From Sphingomonas sp. SCN 67-18 (GTDB lineage: Bacteria > Pseudomonadota > Alphaproteobacteria > Sphingomonadales > Sphingomonadaceae), in assembly GCF_001724715.1 (NCBI RefSeq), contig NZ_MEFG01000022.1, forward strand, positions 1 to 56,342: a stretch of 56,342 nucleotides of DNA, written 5' to 3'. Shown here piece by piece: positions 44,615 to 54,428 of this stretch. Position 1 is the first letter of the stretch. Each line of letters begins with the position of its first letter. The notes beneath the pieces were generated by a model that ran no database searches, was not told the origin of the DNA, and worked only from the letters and a program-made list of their open reading frames with translations. A program made the position numbers and the translations under genes.

Positions 44615-46108
44615 CTAGCGCGCCGCGCGGCGGAAGACAACGGCCAGCGCGCCGAGAAAGACGATCAGCAGCCCGGGAAGAAGGTTACCGAGCCGCGCAA
44701 AGGGCGTCGGCGCGGCGGCGGCGGGCAGGCGCGCCTCTATGGCCCCGGCGCTTTCATGCGGCAGGCTGTCCAGCAGCCGCCCCTGCGCGTCGATGACGGC
44801 CGAAATGCCGGTGGGGGTGGAGCGCACCACCGGAATGCCTTCCTCGATCGCGCGCAGCCGCGCCTGCGCCAGATGCTGCGGCGGCCCCCACGCGCCAAAC
44901 CAGGCGTCGTTGGACGGGTTGAACAGGAAATCCGGCCGGTGGGCGGGGTCGATCACTGCGCCCGAGAAAATAATCTCGTAGCAGATCTGCACGCCCACCG
45001 TGCCGAAGCCGGGAATGGCGATGGTCCGGGGCCCCGGACCCGGCCAGAAATCCAGATCGCCCGGCACCAGCCGTGACAGGCCGATGGCGCTCAATATGGG
45101 CCGCATCGGCAGATATTCGCCATAGGGCACCAGATGCGCCTTGTCGTACCGCGCCGGCAGGCTGCCGTCCGGAGCCAGTGCGAACAGGCTGTTGCGCGCG
45201 CCGATCACCCGGCCCTGGGCATCGCCGATCAGCGCGACCCCGCCGGTGAGCAGCATGTCGCGCGGGCCGAGCAGCCCGGCCAGCCGCCAGCGCGCAAAGC
45301 CGTCCTCCTCCAGATAATCGGGCACCGCCGCTTCCGGCCAGAGCAGCAGGCGCGGCACCGGGCCGGGCCGCCCGCTCAGCGCCGCGAGCCGCTGGAAATT
45401 CTCTCGCTCATGCGCGGGATCCTGCTTCTCGCGCTGGCCGATATTGGGCTGCACGACGCGGATCAGCGGGCGCGCCGGATCGACCAGCGGCGCGGCGGAC
45501 AGGTGCAGCGCGCCAAGCAGCAGCACCGGCAGGATGCAGGCGGCCCCGGCCCGCCAGCGCCGCCGGGCGAGCAGCCACAGCCCGCCGGCGACGATCAGCG
45601 TCAGGCCGGAAAGCCCATAGGTGCCCGTCCATGCCGCGATCCGCGCGATCGGCAGCAGCGGCAGCCAGACCGCGGCCAGCGGGTTCCATGCGAAGCCGGT
45701 GAACAGGCTGGCCCTCAGCCATTCGGTGACGATCCAGCCGGCGGCCAGCACCAGCAGGAAGGGCGCGGATCTGCGGTCGCCGCCCCATCGCCACGCCAGC
45801 CCGGCGGCGACGGCGGGATAGACCGCCAGATAGAGCGCCAGCGCCGCCACCGCGCCATAGCCCAGCTGCCAGGGCATCTTGTCCTGGAAGGTGAAGGCGT
45901 GGGCGATCCAGTTCAGCCCCAGCGTGAAATGGCCGACGCCGAACCAGTAGCCCCGGGCCATCGCGGCGCGCAGGCCCGGCGCGGCGGCAATGAGGGCCAT
46001 CAGCAGGGCCAGCATCGCCAGCGTCACCGGCCAGAGGTTCAACGGCGCAAAGCCGGTGGCGGAGGCCAGCCCGGCGATCAGCGCAATGGATTTGGGATAG
46101 TTCCGCAC
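44615..46108 (-). CDS. lnt: apolipoprotein N-acyltransferase Lnt
   Basis: Integral inner-membrane enzyme that adds the third acyl chain to lipoproteins. About seven membrane segments precede and follow a nitrilase-like domain. Catalytic residues are visible: Glu in [13 protein letters not shown], Lys in [14 protein letters not shown], Cys in [11 protein letters not shown]. The tail segment NPSNDAWFG...[24 protein letters not shown]-like pattern is intact. Length 497 aa. It usually follows the corC-like gene; here four accessory genes stand between. Confidence 0.96.
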   Translation of the reverse strand: MRNYPKSIALIAGLASATGFAPLNLWPVTLAMLALLMALIAAAPGLRAAMARGYWFGVGHFTLGLNWIAHAFTFQDKMPWQLGYGAVAALALYLAVYPAVAAGLAWRWGGDRRSAPFLLVLAAGWIVTEWLRASLFTGFAWNPLAAVWLPLLPIARIAAWTGTYGLSGLTLIVAGGLWLLARRRWRAGAACILPVLLLGALHLSAAPLVDPARPLIRVVQPNIGQREKQDPAHERENFQRLAALSGRPGPVPRLLLWPEAAVPDYLEEDGFARWRLAGLLGPRDMLLTGGVALIGDAQGRVIGARNSLFALAPDGSLPARYDKAHLVPYGEYLPMRPILSAIGLSRLVPGDLDFWPGPGPRTIAIPGFGTVGVQICYEIIFSGAVIDPAHRPDFLFNPSNDAWFGAWGPPQHLAQARLRAIEEGIPVVRSTPTGISAVIDAQGRLLDSLPHESAGAIEARLPAAAAPTPFARLGNLLPGLLIVFLGALAVVFRRAAR

Positions 46109-46181
46109 CGCCCGGCTATCGCGCGGAGAGGCGGCAAATACAACGCTTCCCTCGTCCCCCTGCGCGACCTATCACCGCGCG

Positions 46182-46808
46182 ATGACCCGTCTTGCCCTTT
46201 GCGCGCTGATCCTCGCCGCGTTGATGCCGCCCCCGGCCATGGCCGCCCCCGCGCTGAAGCCCGAGCAGAATGCGGCGATAGGCTGCGTCGCGCTGCTCGC
46301 CATCGTCGCGTCGGAGCAGGGGCGCGGCGCCGCCGAGGCGCTGGCCTATGTGCCGCTGGCGGATCGCGGCGGCCGCTACGCGCAGCTGGTCGGCGAGCAG
46401 GTGATGGCCGACGGCCACACGCAGGAGGCGGTGCGCGACGCCATATTGGCCGCCGTCGCCGGCTTGCAGAAGGACGGGGCCGGCGCCGCCCTGCCGCCCG
46501 CCGGGCGGATCGACGCCTGCATCGCGATGATGGACGCCGCGGTGCCGCCGCCCGGCCTGCCGCAATGCGCCGCAGCGATGGCGCTTGCCTATCGCGACGC
46601 CCATGCCCGCGAAGGGCTGGCGGGCGAGGCGAAGGATCTCGCCACGCTCGCCGCCGTGCTGGACCACAAGGCGCGGGAGGAACTGCGCGTCGCCGGCAAG
46701 TCGGAGGCGGAAGCGGACGTGGCGATGGGGCTGGCCGCGGAGGCGGTGGCCGCTGCCGGGGCCGATTCCGTCGATCTGGACGGCTGCGCGCGGATGGCCG
46801 CGCCATGA
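46182..46808 (+). CDS. secreted Ala-rich protein, unknown function
   Basis: Signal peptide [21 protein letters not shown], then about 185 mature residues that look helical, with four widely spaced Cys (in [22 protein letters not shown] and DGCARMA) that could form two disulfides. I recognise no family. The stop overlaps the start of a VOC gene (ATGA), so both are translated together. High third-position GC and the signal peptide support a real gene. Confidence 0.72.
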   Translation: MTRLALCALILAALMPPPAMAAPALKPEQNAAIGCVALLAIVASEQGRGAAEALAYVPLADRGGRYAQLVGEQVMADGHTQEAVRDAILAAVAGLQKDGAGAALPPAGRIDACIAMMDAAVPPPGLPQCAAAMALAYRDAHAREGLAGEAKDLATLAAVLDHKAREELRVAGKSEAEADVAMGLAAEAVAAAGADSVDLDGCARMAAP

Positions 46809-47218
46809 GGCCCTTCCATCTCGCCTTTCCGGTCCACGATCTTGCCGCCGCCCGCGCTTTTTATGGCGGGCTGATGGGCTGCGCGGAGGGGCGCAGCGCC
46901 GCGCACTGGGTCGATTTCGACCTGTACGGCCACCAGATCGTCGCCCATCTCGATCCCGCCGCGCGCGCCGCCCCGCTCTGCAATGCGGTGGACGGGCATC
47001 ATGTGCCGGTGCCGCATTTCGGCGTCGTCCTCGCCATGGCGGACTGGCAGGCGCTGGCGGACCGGCTGACGGCGGCGGGCGTGCGCTTCGGCATCGCCCC
47101 GCACATCCGCTTCAAGGGGCAGGCGGGCGAGCAGGCGACGATGTTCTTTACCGATCCCAGCGGCAACGCGCTTGAGTTCAAGGCCTTTGCCGACGACGCG
47201 ATGCTGTTCGCGCGCTGA
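46805..47218 (+). CDS. VOC-family (glyoxalase/dioxygenase fold) protein
   Basis: 137 aa with the two beta-alpha-beta-beta-beta modules of the vicinal-oxygen-chelate fold: [23 protein letters not shown] at the start and [15 protein letters not shown] later, with [15 protein letters not shown] at the end carrying the metal Glu and HLAFPV the first His. Substrate not predictable. Translationally coupled to the secreted protein upstream. Confidence 0.9.
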   Translation: MRPFHLAFPVHDLAAARAFYGGLMGCAEGRSAAHWVDFDLYGHQIVAHLDPAARAAPLCNAVDGHHVPVPHFGVVLAMADWQALADRLTAAGVRFGIAPHIRFKGQAGEQATMFFTDPSGNALEFKAFADDAMLFAR

Positions 47219-47227
47219 GGCGCTGCG

Positions 47228-47725
47228 TCAAAGCGGCCTGCGCATCACATGGGTGCCCGGCCCATAGGGTGAATTTTCCCCGGTGTCCGCATAGAGAAAA
47301 CCCTGCGCCGCCCAGAAGCTGTCCGCGCCGTTGACCGCGATCAGCGTCACGTCGCCAAAGCCGGCGCGCGCCGCCTGTTCGGCCACGAACGCGGTGGCCG
47401 CCGTGCCCGCGCCGGTGCCCCGCGCGGCGGGCAGCAGCGCGATATCGTGCAGATAATATGTGTCCGCATCACCGGGAATCGCGCCCAGCACGGCATCCAG
47501 CGCCGGCGGGTCGGCGCGCCGCCATGGGTGGCTGATCAGATAGCCGATGATCCGCCTGTCAGGCGCCCAAAGCGTGCGGCACCCGGCCGGATAAAGCGCC
47601 AGCCGCTCGACATAGGTGGCCGCGCTTTCCCGGTAACGCAGATGAACGGCGTCGGAGATCGCGGTGACGGCCGCCAGGTCCGCCGCGGCCATCGGACGCC
47701 ATTCGGCGCTTGCGGGTCCGGTCAT
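47228..47725 (-). CDS. GNAT-family acetyltransferase
   Basis: 165 aa. The acetyl-CoA site motif is ALLPAARGTGAGTAAT; YYLHDIALLP precedes it and a C-terminal GFLYADT motif matches the GNAT beta-7 region. Substrate unknown. It converges on the VOC gene with a 9-base gap and lies 16 bases downstream of the sugar-dehydrogenase-like gene, probably in its transcript. Confidence 0.88.
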   Translation of the reverse strand: MTGPASAEWRPMAAADLAAVTAISDAVHLRYRESAATYVERLALYPAGCRTLWAPDRRIIGYLISHPWRRADPPALDAVLGAIPGDADTYYLHDIALLPAARGTGAGTAATAFVAEQAARAGFGDVTLIAVNGADSFWAAQGFLYADTGENSPYGPGTHVMRRPL

Positions 47726-47741
47726 CGCGGCGCGAGCCCGG

Positions 47742-49073
47742 TCAGCGGGCCGCCGTCACCCGCCAGATGCGGTTGCCGACATCGTCCGCCACCAGCAGCG
47801 CCCCCTGCTTGTCCATCGCCACGCCGACCGGGCGGCCCTGCGCCTTGCCCTTGGCGCTCAGGAAACCGGTCAGCACGTCGACGGGCTTGCCGTTCGGATA
47901 GCCGTTGTCGCCGAAGGGCACGAAGATCACCTTGTAGCCGGACGGCGGCGTGCGGTTCCACGATCCGTGCAGGCCGACGAACGCGCCGTTGGCGAACCGC
48001 GCGCCCAGCTCATCCCCGCTGGCGAAGACGAGGCCCAGCGGCGCGGTGTGCGCGCCCAGCGCGTAATCGGGCCGCTTGGTATATTCCAGCAGGTCGGGCC
48101 GTTCCGGCTGCACCCGCTTGTCCACATAACCGCCCCAATAGCTGTAGGGCCAGCCGTAGAAGGCGCCGAATTCCACGCGGGTCATGTAATCGGGGGCAAG
48201 ATCGCCGCCCAGCATGTCGCGCTCGTTCACCGTGGTCCACAGCCCGCCGGTGGTCGGCTCGAAATCCAGCCCGTTGGGGTTGCGCAGCCCGCCCGCGAAA
48301 ATGCGCACGCTCTTGCTGGCCAGGTCGACCTCAAGGATGTTGGCGCGGTTCTCCTCCACATCCAGCCCCTTTTCGGCGATGTTGCTGCTCGACCCCACGG
48401 TCACGTACAGCAAGGTTCCGGCCGGATTGGCGATGATGTTGCGCGCCCAGTGATTGCCGCCGCCCGGCAGCGCGACGATCTTTTCGGCGGGCGCGGAGAT
48501 GCGGGTCTGGCCGACGGTGAAGGGGAAGGCCACCACCGCGTCGGTATTGGCGACGTAGAGCCGGTCACCGATCAGCGCCATGCCGAAGGGCGAGTTGAGG
48601 CCGCTCAGCAACACTGATTTCTGGTCGGCGGTGCCGTCCCCGTCACTGTCGCGCAACAGGGTGATGCGGTTGGCGGAAGGCACACCGGCGCCCGCCCGGC
48701 CCAGCAGCTTGCCCATCACCCAGTCGGCAATGCCCTTGACCGGGCGCGGCGGCGAATTGGTTTCGGCGACCAGAACGTCGCCATTGGGCAGCACCGTCAT
48801 CCAGCGCGGATGATCCAGCCCGGCGGCGAATTCGTTGACCGCCAGCCCCGCCCCGGCGGCGGGCTTCGCCCCGTCGCGCCAGCGGTCGACCGGGGCGACG
48901 TCGACATTGGGGATGAATTCGGAGTTTTCCGTGGCGATGGTCGGCTTTGGCCCGGTCACCGCGTCGACGCTCAGCTTGGCGTCCTGCCCGCGGGTCAGGA
49001 TCAGATACATGATGGCGATGGCAAAGATGACGAGGCCGATCCCGATCAGGGTCTTGCGTAACAGGGATGGCAT
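47742..49073 (-). CDS. membrane-anchored PQQ sugar (L-sorbosone) dehydrogenase-like protein
   Basis: Beta-propeller oxidoreductase anchored by an N-terminal membrane helix (about residues 5-28, LIGIGLVIFAIAIMYLILT) facing the periplasm. Blades contain DHPRWMTVLPNGDVLVAETN, NSPFGMALIGDRLYVAN, HWARNIIANPAGTLLYVTVGSSSN, GLRNPNGLDFEP, YGWPYSYWGGY and LVADDVGNRIWRV, the sorbosone dehydrogenase pattern. The ATG at 49073 is chosen because the membrane helix follows at once. Length 443 aa. Second propeller dehydrogenase of the window after 40016-41149. Confidence 0.9.
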   Translation of the reverse strand: MPSLLRKTLIGIGLVIFAIAIMYLILTRGQDAKLSVDAVTGPKPTIATENSEFIPNVDVAPVDRWRDGAKPAAGAGLAVNEFAAGLDHPRWMTVLPNGDVLVAETNSPPRPVKGIADWVMGKLLGRAGAGVPSANRITLLRDSDGDGTADQKSVLLSGLNSPFGMALIGDRLYVANTDAVVAFPFTVGQTRISAPAEKIVALPGGGNHWARNIIANPAGTLLYVTVGSSSNIAEKGLDVEENRANILEVDLASKSVRIFAGGLRNPNGLDFEPTTGGLWTTVNERDMLGGDLAPDYMTRVEFGAFYGWPYSYWGGYVDKRVQPERPDLLEYTKRPDYALGAHTAPLGLVFASGDELGARFANGAFVGLHGSWNRTPPSGYKVIFVPFGDNGYPNGKPVDVLTGFLSAKGKAQGRPVGVAMDKQGALLVADDVGNRIWRVTAAR

Positions 49074-49152
49074 GTCTCTCGTCCTCGAAAATTGGGTGCG
49101 GCGCCAGTACGGGCAGGCGGAGGCTAAGGCTGGCGCGGCGGAAGCGAAAGCC

Positions 49153-49195
49153 GAAAATGCCGCCGGCCCCAAGAGGGAGGGGAGGCCGGCGGCAT
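49153..49195 (-). terminator. terminator of the fur-corC gene series
   Basis: ATGCCGCCGGCC (49157-49168) and GGCCGGCGGCAT (49184-49195) are a perfect 12-bp inverted repeat with a 15-base loop. Read on the minus strand it ends in GCATTTTCGG, so it can stop transcripts coming from the corC-like gene 131 bases upstream. It lies just upstream of the next minus-strand start (49073). Confidence 0.7.
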
Positions 49196-49325
49196 CCGGG
49201 GAACGCGTCGCCTGCCCATGGGCCGCGTCATGCGCTCAGCTCTCGATGCCGCCTTGTCGCATGGGCGGAGTAAACGATGAAATGGATTAATACGCACTTG
49301 GTGATCGTTTTTCTCGATCCTGCGC

Positions 49326-50234
49326 CTATTCTTCCTCATCCTCCCGGATTTCCGGCGCGTGCAGCCGCACCCGCGTCACCCGGCGCGAATCCCCGGCGGT
49401 CACCTCGATCTTCCAGCCGCTGCCATGCTCAACGATCTCGCCGGGCTGCGGAATATGGCCGGCCAGCACGAAGGCGAGCCCGCCCAGCGTGTCGACATCC
49501 TCCTCCACCTCGGCCAGGCGCGGGTCGATCGCCTCGGCCACGTCGTCCAACTCGGCGCGCGCGTCCGCGTCCCACATGCCGTCGTTGATCTGGACCAGCA
49601 TGTCGACCGGCTCGTCGTCATGCTCGTCCTCGATGTCGCCGACGATCTCTTCCACCAGGTCCTCGATCGTCACCAGCCCTTCGGTGCCGGAATATTCGTC
49701 CAGCACGATCGCCAGATGGGTGCGGGTGGCGCGCATTTCCGCCAGCAGGTCCAGCACGCCCATCGATTGCGGCACGTAGCGCGGCTCGCGGACCAGCGCG
49801 GCGATGCTCTGCGGGCGGGGGGCGCCCGTCGCCAATATGCCGAACACGTCCTTGACATGGACCATGCCGGTCACCGTATCCAGACTGTCGCGATAGACCG
49901 GCAGGCGGCTGTGGCCGGCCTCGGCGAACAGCGCGACGAGATCGTCGAAGCTCGCGCTTTCCGAAATCGCGATGATGTCGCTGCGCGGCACGGCGACGTC
50001 GTCGACGGTGCGTTCGCCGAAATGCAGCAGGTTGCGCACCATCTGCCGCTCGATGGGAGAGAGGTCGCCATTGCCGGGCGCGCCCGGCTCGTCCTCATGC
50101 TCGTCGATCGCGTCTTCTATCTGGTCGCGGAGCGTGGGTTCGTGGTCCGCTCCGAACAGCATCTCGCGGATGCCCTTCCATAATCGGCCGCCGCCGTCTG
50201 GCGACTGGCCGCTGCTACTGGACTCGTCTGGCAT
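49326..50234 (-). CDS. CBS-domain / CorC-HlyC transporter-associated protein
   Basis: Cytoplasmic CorC-type protein, 302 aa. After an acidic N-terminus come two CBS domains (DDVAVPRSDIIAISESASFDDLVALFAEAGHSRLPVY; MGVLDLLAEMRATRTHLAIVLDEYSGTEGLVTIEDLVEEIVGDIEDEHD) and a C-terminal transporter-associated (CorC_HlyC) domain. The membrane DUF21 domain of longer relatives is absent. Linked to Mg/Co efflux or membrane stress in E. coli. It ends the fur-plsC-miaB-phoH-ybeY series. Confidence 0.92.
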   Translation of the reverse strand: MPDESSSSGQSPDGGGRLWKGIREMLFGADHEPTLRDQIEDAIDEHEDEPGAPGNGDLSPIERQMVRNLLHFGERTVDDVAVPRSDIIAISESASFDDLVALFAEAGHSRLPVYRDSLDTVTGMVHVKDVFGILATGAPRPQSIAALVREPRYVPQSMGVLDLLAEMRATRTHLAIVLDEYSGTEGLVTIEDLVEEIVGDIEDEHDDEPVDMLVQINDGMWDADARAELDDVAEAIDPRLAEVEEDVDTLGGLAFVLAGHIPQPGEIVEHGSGWKIEVTAGDSRRVTRVRLHAPEIREDEEE

Positions 50235-50246
50235 GGTGGTGTCGTG

Positions 50247-50765
50247 TCAGCCCCTGTCTTCGTCGATCCGGTAGGGATCGTGCAACCCAAGCGCCGCCAT
50301 CGTCTCGCGTTCCAGCGATTCCATGGTTTCCGCCTCGGCATCCCCTTGATGGTCATAACCTAGCAAATGAAAGGTGCCATGGACAATCAGATGTGTCGCA
50401 TGGTCGGCCATGCTCACCCCGCGCTCCGCCGCCTCGGCCCGGCACACGCCCGCCGCCAGCACGATATCGCCGAGCAGCACCTCGCCATCGTCGGTATTCG
50501 CCAGCGTTTCCAGCAGGTCGGCCTGGACCATGGGAAAGGACAGCACGTTGGTCGGCTTGTCCTTGCCGCGATAATGGGCGTTCAGCACCCGCACCTCGTC
50601 ATCGCCGGTCAGGCGGATGCTCACCTCGATACTGGTCGGGCCGGTGATGAGCGATGCCTGGGCGGTGCGCCGCAGCGCCCCCTCCACCGCCCGCGCGGCG
50701 AGGGCGTCCCAATCCGTGTCCCCGGCCCAGTCCGCCTCGCGCTGGACCGCGATCTCAAGCGCCAT
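50247..50765 (-). CDS. ybeY: endoribonuclease YbeY
   Basis: Zn-dependent RNase for 16S rRNA 3' end maturation and ribosome quality control. The zinc motif HLIVHGTFHLLGYDHQGD and the KDKPTNVLSFP segment are intact. The ATG at 50765 starts inside the phoH 3' end (11-base overlap); the longer in-frame extension upstream lies wholly within phoH and is rejected. Length 172 aa. Confidence 0.96.
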   Translation of the reverse strand: MALEIAVQREADWAGDTDWDALAARAVEGALRRTAQASLITGPTSIEVSIRLTGDDEVRVLNAHYRGKDKPTNVLSFPMVQADLLETLANTDDGEVLLGDIVLAAGVCRAEAAERGVSMADHATHLIVHGTFHLLGYDHQGDAEAETMESLERETMAALGLHDPYRIDEDRG

Positions 50766-51753
50766 CCGCGCCCTCATAAGCCTCGACGATGCGGCCGACG
50801 ATCGGGTGGCGCACCACATCGCCCGCGCCGAAACGGATCATCGAGATGGCGGGAATCCCCTCCAGCTTGCCGACCGCGTCGGCCAGCCCGGACTTGCCGA
50901 TATCGGGCAGGTCGATCTGGCGCGGATCGCCGCACACCACCATCCGGCTGTTCTGGCCGAAGCGGGTGAGGAACATCTTCATCTGCGCGGGCGTGGTGTT
51001 CTGCGCCTCGTCGAGGATCACGAAGGCGTCGCTCAGCGTGCGCCCGCGCATGAAGGCGATGGGCGCGATCTCGATCTCGCCGCTGGCGATGCGCCGCTCC
51101 ACCTGTTCGGTCGGCAGCATGTCGTACAGCGCGTCGTAGAGCGGGCGCAGATAGGGATCGACCTTTTCCTTCATGTCGCCGGGCAGGAAGCCCAGCCGCT
51201 CGCCCGCCTCCACCGCCGGGCGCGACAGGATCAGCCGGTCGACCGATCCGGTGATGAGCTGCTGCACCGCCTGCGCCACCGCCAGATAGGTCTTGCCCGT
51301 GCCGGCGGGGCCGAGCGCGAAGATGATGTCGTCGCGGCCCAGCGCCTCCATGTAGCGGATCTGGGTGGCGGAACGGGGAACGATGGTCTTCTTGCGGGTG
51401 CGGATCATCACGCTGGGCGGCTGCGCCACGTCAGTGCGGATGATGCCGGTCAGCGTCGGCTCGGCGGACATGGCGATCACCGCCTCCACCGCGCCGGCGT
51501 CTATCTCCTGGCCCTGGACGATGCGGTTGTAGAGGCCGGTCAGCACGTCGCGCGCGCGGGCCGCCGCCTCCGCTTCCCCCTCGATCTGAAGCTTGTTGCC
51601 GCGCGCCGCGATATAGACGCCCAGCCGGTTCTCGATCGCCACCAGATTCTGGTCATATTCGCCGAACAGCCGGCCGAGCAGCTGGGGCTTGTCGAACAGC
51701 ACTTCCAGGCGGCTGCGGTCGCCGGGTTGTGCGGGGACTGGTTTACGCGACAT
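50755..51753 (-). CDS. PhoH-family ATPase (YbeZ)
   Basis: Predicted ATPase/helicase that partners YbeY in rRNA processing. Walker A is FALGPAGTGKTYLA near residue 145; the Walker B-like FVILDEAQNT is near 240, followed by GDPRQIDLP. An N-terminal KH-like region precedes the ATPase. Length 332 aa. Placed directly upstream of ybeY and overlapping it, the usual arrangement. Confidence 0.95.
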   Translation of the reverse strand: MSRKPVPAQPGDRSRLEVLFDKPQLLGRLFGEYDQNLVAIENRLGVYIAARGNKLQIEGEAEAAARARDVLTGLYNRIVQGQEIDAGAVEAVIAMSAEPTLTGIIRTDVAQPPSVMIRTRKKTIVPRSATQIRYMEALGRDDIIFALGPAGTGKTYLAVAQAVQQLITGSVDRLILSRPAVEAGERLGFLPGDMKEKVDPYLRPLYDALYDMLPTEQVERRIASGEIEIAPIAFMRGRTLSDAFVILDEAQNTTPAQMKMFLTRFGQNSRMVVCGDPRQIDLPDIGKSGLADAVGKLEGIPAISMIRFGAGDVVRHPIVGRIVEAYEGADGA

Positions 51754-51845
51754 GGGGTCCTTTCAACGCGGCCCCGCGGCTGCGGGACTCCGATGGGCCG
51801 AGTGTAGCGGCATATGGGGCAGCGCGGAAATGCCCAAATCGCGGA

Positions 51846-53183
51846 TCAGGCCGCTTTTTTCGCGGCCAGCGCGCCGGCCATGCTGTTCGGCCCGGCGGAA
51901 AGCAGATCCACCGTCGCGATATCGCCGATGGCGGCGTCCGGATCGACGACATGGACGGATTGCAGCCAGGGTGATTTGCCGATCAGCTGGCCCGGCAGCT
52001 TGCCCGGCCGTTCGAACAGCACGGTCGTCCGCCGCCCCACGGTGGCGTCGTTGAACGCCTGCTGCTGCGCGTTGATCAGCACCTGCAGCCGTTGCAGCCG
52101 CTCGTCCATCACGGCGTCGCCGACCGCACCGGCCATCGCCGCCGCCGGGGTGCCCGGACGGGCGGAATATTTGAAGCTGTAGGCCTGGGCGTAGCCGGCG
52201 GCGCGGACGATCGAAAGCGTCGCCTCGAAATCCGCCTCCGTCTCGCCCGGAAAGCCGACGATGAAATCGCCGGACAGGGCGATGTCCGGCCGCGCCGCGC
52301 GAACGCGGTCGAGGATGCGCAGATAGCTGTCGGCATCGTGGCTGCGGTTCATCGCCTTCAGGATGCGGTCGCTGCCGGATTGCACCGGCAGGTGCAGGAA
52401 CGGCATCAGCTTTTCGACATCGCGGTGCGCGTCGATCAATCCCTGCCGCATGTCCTGCGGATGGCTGGTGGTGTAGCGGATGCGCGCCAGGCCCGGCAGC
52501 CTGTCCAGCGCGCGGATCAGCCCGTCCAGCCCCTGTACGCGCCCTGCCGGATCGGCGCCCTCCCAGGCGTTGACGTTCTGGCCGAGCAGGGTGATCTCCC
52601 GCGCGCCGCCGTCCACCAGCGCCTTCGCCTCGTCGATTATGGCATCCCATGGGCGGGATATTTCCGCGCCGCGCGTATAGGGCACCACGCAATAGGTGCA
52701 GAATTTGTCGCAACCCTCCTGCACGGTCAGGAAGGCGGAGGGCCGCTGGCGGCGGCTGCGGCCGGGCAGCGCGCCAAACTTGGAATCGGCCGGCATGTCG
52801 GTGTCCAGCGCCCGCTCGCCCCTGGCGGCGCGGGCGACGAGATCGGGCAGGCGATGATAGGCCTGTGGGCCGACGACGATGTCCACGTCGCGCGTGCGCC
52901 GGCCGATCTCCGCGCCTTCCGCCTGCGCGACGCAACCCGCCACCGCGATCATCGGCCGGCTGCCGTCCTCGCGCTTCAGCCGGCCGATGTCCGAATAGAC
53001 TTTCTCGGCGGCGCGTTCGCGGATGTGGCAGGTGTTGAGCACGACGATGTCGGCGTCGGCGCCGTCCGCCGCCGGGGCCATGCCCTGATCGGCAAGCAGT
53101 TCGGCCATGCGGTCGCCATCATAGACATTCATCTGGCAACCGAAGGATTTGACGCGGAAAGTCTTGGGGGTGGGGCGGGTCAT
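51846..53183 (-). CDS. miaB: tRNA-2-methylthio-N6-isopentenyladenosine synthase MiaB
   Basis: Radical-SAM methylthiotransferase acting on A37 of tRNA. N-terminal UPF0004 cysteines ([28 protein letters not shown]) hold one Fe-S cluster; the radical SAM CxxxCxxC is [15 protein letters not shown]; a TRAM domain ends the protein. Length 445 aa. It lies 92 bases upstream of phoH. Confidence 0.97.
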   Translation of the reverse strand: MTRPTPKTFRVKSFGCQMNVYDGDRMAELLADQGMAPAADGADADIVVLNTCHIRERAAEKVYSDIGRLKREDGSRPMIAVAGCVAQAEGAEIGRRTRDVDIVVGPQAYHRLPDLVARAARGERALDTDMPADSKFGALPGRSRRQRPSAFLTVQEGCDKFCTYCVVPYTRGAEISRPWDAIIDEAKALVDGGAREITLLGQNVNAWEGADPAGRVQGLDGLIRALDRLPGLARIRYTTSHPQDMRQGLIDAHRDVEKLMPFLHLPVQSGSDRILKAMNRSHDADSYLRILDRVRAARPDIALSGDFIVGFPGETEADFEATLSIVRAAGYAQAYSFKYSARPGTPAAAMAGAVGDAVMDERLQRLQVLINAQQQAFNDATVGRRTTVLFERPGKLPGQLIGKSPWLQSVHVVDPDAAIGDIATVDLLSAGPNSMAGALAAKKAA

Positions 53184-53192
53184 GCGGCGGGC

Positions 53193-53966
53193 CTATACAA
53201 TGCCCGGCGCACGCGCGGAAGCCGCCCGCAATATCCGCCGCCGCGCCTCCGCCGCAATCGCCTTGCGGTCGGCGAAATCGGTGGGATCGAAGGGGTCGAG
53301 AAAATCGATCCTGACCGGGAAGCTGTCCGGCCGGACCAGCAGCCGCCAGGCATTGGTCAGCGCCGGCTCGTCGCCCACCCAGGCGACCTGCGGGCTTGAA
53401 GGCCCGTAATCCAGCAGCAGCGGTTGGACCATCATCGGCTTTGGCGGCGGCACCACGACTTCGAACAGCGCCGGCTTGAATGCCAGCAATTCAGTGCCGT
53501 CGGTGGTGGTGCCTTCCGGGAAGATGGCGATCGGCTGGCGCGCGTCCAGCGCCTCGCGCAGCGTGTCGATCTGCCCCGCCACGCTCAGCCGGTCCGCGCG
53601 GGCGACGAATATGGTGTTGTTCAGGCTCGCCAGCCAGCCGATCAGCGGCCATTTCGCAATGCCTTCATGGGCGACAAAGGCAGTTCCGGTCGCTCCGGCC
53701 AGCACCGGGATATCGACCCAGCTGACATGGTTGGCGACGAACAGCACGTCATGGCGCAGCGCCTTGCCCTGCTTCATCACCGCCGCGCCGCACAGCGCCG
53801 CCACCCGGCCCAGGAACAGGCGCGGCCAGGGGGAGGGCAGGCGCAACAGCCGCCACAGGCCGTGCAGCGGCAACATCAGCAGCAACAGCAGGATTAGCGT
53901 GGCGATCCTGAATACGGCCCGCAGCGGGCCGATCACGTCAGCTTTTGCGGCCGATAGCGACGCCAT
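53193..53966 (-). CDS. plsC: 1-acyl-sn-glycerol-3-phosphate acyltransferase PlsC
   Basis: Makes phosphatidic acid at the inner membrane. The catalytic HX4D motif is NHVSWVDIP, the second motif is FPEGTTTDG. One hydrophobic segment at residues 18-38 anchors it. Length 257 aa. The ATG at 53966 lies 29 bases inside the fur gene, so it is expressed from the fur transcript; a shorter start would lose part of the anchor. Confidence 0.93.
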   Translation of the reverse strand: MASLSAAKADVIGPLRAVFRIATLILLLLLMLPLHGLWRLLRLPSPWPRLFLGRVAALCGAAVMKQGKALRHDVLFVANHVSWVDIPVLAGATGTAFVAHEGIAKWPLIGWLASLNNTIFVARADRLSVAGQIDTLREALDARQPIAIFPEGTTTDGTELLAFKPALFEVVVPPPKPMMVQPLLLDYGPSSPQVAWVGDEPALTNAWRLLVRPDSFPVRIDFLDPFDPTDFADRKAIAAEARRRILRAASARAPGIV

Positions 53967-54360
53967 AGAGCTCCATGCGATGATCGACGAGGCGGAATCC
54001 CAGTTTTTCCGCGATCTGGCGCTGCAGCAGCTCCAGCTCGGGATCGACGAATTCGATCACATTTCCGGTCTCGACGTCGATCAGATGATCGTGATGCGCT
54101 TCCGGCGCGGCTTCGTAACGGGCGCGGCCGTCGCCGAAATCATGCCGTTCGAGAATGCCGGCGTCTTCGAACAGGCGCACGGTGCGATAGACGGTGGCGA
54201 TGGAAATGCCCGGATCCACCGCCGATGCGCGCGCATGGAGCTTTTCCACGTCGGGATGATCGTCGGATTCGGAAAGAACGCGTGCGATGACACGGCGTTG
54301 TTCGGTGATGCGCAGCCCTTTTTCGGCGCACAATGCCTCGACGTCGATCCTGCGGGTCAT
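53938..54360 (-). CDS. fur: ferric uptake regulator Fur
   Basis: Iron-responsive repressor of uptake genes. N-terminal winged helix (GLRITEQRRVIARVL, ISIATVYRTVRLFEDAGIL), regulatory metal ligands in EAHHDHLIDVETGNVIEF; no CxxC structural zinc motif follows, as in many alphaproteobacterial Fur proteins. Length 140 aa. A long structured leader sits just upstream and the 3' end overlaps plsC. Confidence 0.95.
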   Translation of the reverse strand: MTRRIDVEALCAEKGLRITEQRRVIARVLSESDDHPDVEKLHARASAVDPGISIATVYRTVRLFEDAGILERHDFGDGRARYEAAPEAHHDHLIDVETGNVIEFVDPELELLQRQIAEKLGFRLVDHRMELYGVAIGRKS

Positions 54361-54367
54361 ATTTTCG

Positions 54368-54418
54368 CTCAGCCTGTCGTCCGATACTGTCGGTACGGTC
54401 TAACGACTTTCGGCTGAG
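54368..54418 (-). promoter_or_regulatory. long hairpin in the fur leader
   Basis: Nested complementary arms: CTCAGCC (54368-54374) with GGCTGAG (54412-54418), GTCGT (54376-54380) with ACGAC (54403-54407), and CCGATAC (54381-54387) with GTACGG (54393-54398, one bulge), 18 pairs in all. It ends 8 bases before the fur ATG, where the ribosome site should be. It could control fur translation or terminate upstream transcripts. Confidence 0.5.
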
Positions 54419-54428
54419 GGGGGAAGGG

